A DNA stretch of 64,000 nucleotides, taken from the NCBI RefSeq assembly GCF_014522305.1, contig NZ_CP041982.1:873001-937000 (forward strand). Direction: 5' to 3'. The DNA comes from Lactobacillus sp. PV034 (GTDB lineage: Bacteria; Bacillota; Bacilli; Lactobacillales; Lactobacillaceae). Position numbers and translations under genes: made by a program. A model generated the notes under the pieces. The model was not told the DNA's origin, did no database searches, and saw only the letters and a list, made by a program, of their open reading frames with translations. This document shows positions 62,423 to 64,000 of the stretch, one piece after another; position 1 is the first letter of the stretch, and the number at the start of each line of letters is the position of its first letter.

Positions 62423-64000
62423 TTACTCCTCACTAAATAAATCTGCTAAATCTGGGAGATAGTCTGAAATAATTTGAGGCTCTTCTCCATCAAATTCGAT
62501 TATGCTATCCCCAATTTCATCAAATAATTTTTCATTAATAGCATCTGCCAAAATAGATGGCATTAAATGTTTTTGCTGCAAGTTTTCTTTCCATGAGGTT
62601 TGATGCCACAAAGACATTAAGAAAAAATACTCATCTGCAGTTAAACCATAAGGTAACGCTTTACTTGTTATTCCTTCAACAGTTTGTTCTTTTTCACTAA
62701 CCTTTTCTTGTTTTTCTTCTGTTTCTAATTCATTTTTAGCCTGACGCTCTAGCTCTTTTTCTTCCTGAGTTAATAAGCTTTCTCGAGTCTCAGAGGCATC
62801 ACTACGAATTTTATTTAGATGTTCAAAATTAATCCTAATTTTTGGTCGCTGAGCTTCAATTTCAGCTTGATGAAAGTCTTTTACAGCTTGTTCTATTACC
62901 AATACCATGGCTTGATTTAAAGTATTAGCTTTTAGCTTTCTTCCTCTCTGGTACTCTAAGCGACTTAAGCGATCAATTTCATGAAGTACTGCGTTTAATT
63001 TTGTTTTTTGACGCGTAACTGGAGAAAGGTATTGATAATAAGTCCGCCCATCCTTTTGATAAAATTTTCTATTTTCTGTAATTGAAAAAACTTCAAATTT
63101 TGGTTTTCTCTTGTAAAGAAGCGCACGTGAGAAAAAATAATATTCTCTTGTCGTCGTTACAAATAATACTTCTCTAGCAAAATCAAAATATTCTTTATGG
63201 GATAAAAGTTTATTCCAAACAAAAAAGATTAAATCTTGGTATTTATCTTTATCAAGTGGACTTTTACCATGATAAGTAGATATTTTCTCAAGATTTGCTA
63301 TTAGCTCAGTTGAATCCTTAGGAGTTAGTAATTCTTTTGTTAATTTATCTTCCTCTATTTCGGTAGATAATACCTTACTTTTATAATCTGTCAAATTATA
63401 AAAGACCACATAATCTTTAATCCAACGCTTGAGATAAGAGGCAATTTCAGGGTCAAACTGTAAGACATAATTGTTATATAAATCAGTTAATAATTTATAT
63501 CCTTCCTCAGGTTGTTTAATACCTATTTGGTTGAGTAATTCATAAATATAAATAAAGACATAGGATCGACTAGTTGCATCATAAACTCCCTTTCTTACTT
63601 TAGTACGCCAAGTAAAATAAGTTCTGAGTTGATGAACTGTCATATCATGATAAGTCGGATAAAAACGATTAAACACGTAATTCTGTTCATAATTATCCTC
63701 ATAGCCAGCCATTAATTGACCTTGATAATAAAAATTCTTTTGGCGACCTAAAGCAGGTAAAATCGTATAGTCGTAGCTTTGCAGCATTTTTTCAATTTCC
63801 GGGGGAATATTATTTATACTATTTTTACCTTTAATTGGCTCACTTGTTTTATGAGTCTTACGTGGTGGAATTCTTTCAGCATGATAAGTTTCTGATGCTG
63901 AACTTTTTTCTTCTTCTGGAATTAAGAGATACTGGCCTGTAGTTTTAACTTCACCATTAAGAGCTAATTTATAAGCATAATCTACTGTCTTTTTAACTTC
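62423..64000 (-). CDS. TerB-N/TerB-C domain protein, 3' part
   Basis: The frame is open to the right edge: 71 codons precede the internal ATG at 63787, so at least 525 residues are coded here and the true start is outside. TerB-N is visible as FYYQGQLMAGYEDNYEQNYVFNRFYPTYHDMTVHQLRTYFTWRTKVRKG. The C-terminal part (from about PYGLTADEYFFLMSLWHQTSWKENL) matches TerB-C. A charged coil (LLTQEEKELERQAKNELETEEKQEKVSEKEQ) joins them. TerB-N/TerB-C proteins occur with helicases and ATPases in predicted DNA-processing or defence systems. First visible gene of the operon. Confidence 0.85.
   Translation of the reverse strand, partial: EVKKTVDYAYKLALNGEVKTTGQYLLIPEEEKSSASETYHAERIPPRKTHKTSEPIKGKNSINNIPPEIEKMLQSYDYTILPALGRQKNFYYQGQLMAGYEDNYEQNYVFNRFYPTYHDMTVHQLRTYFTWRTKVRKGVYDATSRSYVFIYIYELLNQIGIKQPEEGYKLLTDLYNNYVLQFDPEIASYLKRWIKDYVVFYNLTDYKSKVLSTEIEEDKLTKELLTPKDSTELIANLEKISTYHGKSPLDKDKYQDLIFFVWNKLLSHKEYFDFAREVLFVTTTREYYFFSRALLYKRKPKFEVFSITENRKFYQKDGRTYYQYLSPVTRQKTKLNAVLHEIDRLSRLEYQRGRKLKANTLNQAMVLVIEQAVKDFHQAEIEAQRPKIRINFEHLNKIRSDASETRESLLTQEEKELERQAKNELETEEKQEKVSEKEQTVEGITSKALPYGLTADEYFFLMSLWHQTSWKENLQQKHLMPSILADAINEKLFDEIGDSIIEFDGEEPQIISDYLPDLADLFSEE

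Overview
The window looks like chromosomal DNA of a gut Lactobacillus of the johnsonii/gasseri/taiwanensis type. This rests on the AT-rich composition, TTG-started aggregation-promoting-factor (Apf) genes, an LPxTG/MucB2 surface protein, a DasR/NagR-type regulator with nagA, T-box control of transporters, and the Firmicutes gene order pcrA-ligA-camS-gatCAB-dagK. Species assignment is inference from gene content. No rRNA operon, prophage or CRISPR array is present.

Layout. 1-8.9 kb: the 5' end of an M42 aminopeptidase, two MFS exporters, an aquaglyceroporin, hpt, an Rpn-type PD-(D/E)XK protein, a chromosomal TetM-like ribosome-protection GTPase, small hypothetical genes and an XRE regulator. 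9-19 kb: rlmD (Fe-S-less type), a tyrosine T-box in front of an NhaC-family carrier, a Bax-inhibitor-like membrane protein, a MacB/FtsX-type ABC exporter with a divergent MarR regulator and a shared inverted-repeat operator, and an isoleucine T-box in front of brnQ. 19.4-21 kb: an IS3-family (IS150-like) element. 21-30.6 kb: the housekeeping run pcrA-ligA-camS-gatC-gatA-gatB-dagK, all on the minus strand. 30.6-37.8 kb: a GH73 hydrolase with an ECF S-component, tRNA-Leu, sprT, a P-type cation ATPase behind a yybP-ykoY (Mn2+) riboswitch, and the NAD salvage pair pncB-nadE.

37.8-45.5 kb is a surface-glycopolymer locus: a CDP-glycerol glycerophosphotransferase, flippase, TagA/WecG transferase, GT4, membrane GT2 and GT32 on the minus strand, with tagD divergent. 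45.5-54.5 kb mixes a GntR/HutC regulator, an intracellular beta-helix protein, a rhodanese, four tRNA genes (two identical tRNA-Gln), an LPxTG protein, an L-2-hydroxyacid dehydrogenase, nagA and two apf genes in opposite orientation around nagA, each with WalR-like boxes upstream. 54.5-58.8 kb holds a CmpB-family membrane protein, a nitroreductase, an RclA-like flavoprotein and galE.

58.8-64 kb is the most unusual part: a tight three-gene operon with a TerB-N/TerB-C protein (running off the right edge), a BrxD-like DUF2791 ATPase and an Lhr/BrxHI-like helicase. It resembles BREX-associated and Ter-associated DNA-processing modules and is a defence candidate. The helicase reading frame has an apparent one-base loss in an A tract just before its end; restoring it adds 20 family-like residues and ends the gene exactly at the shared terminator.
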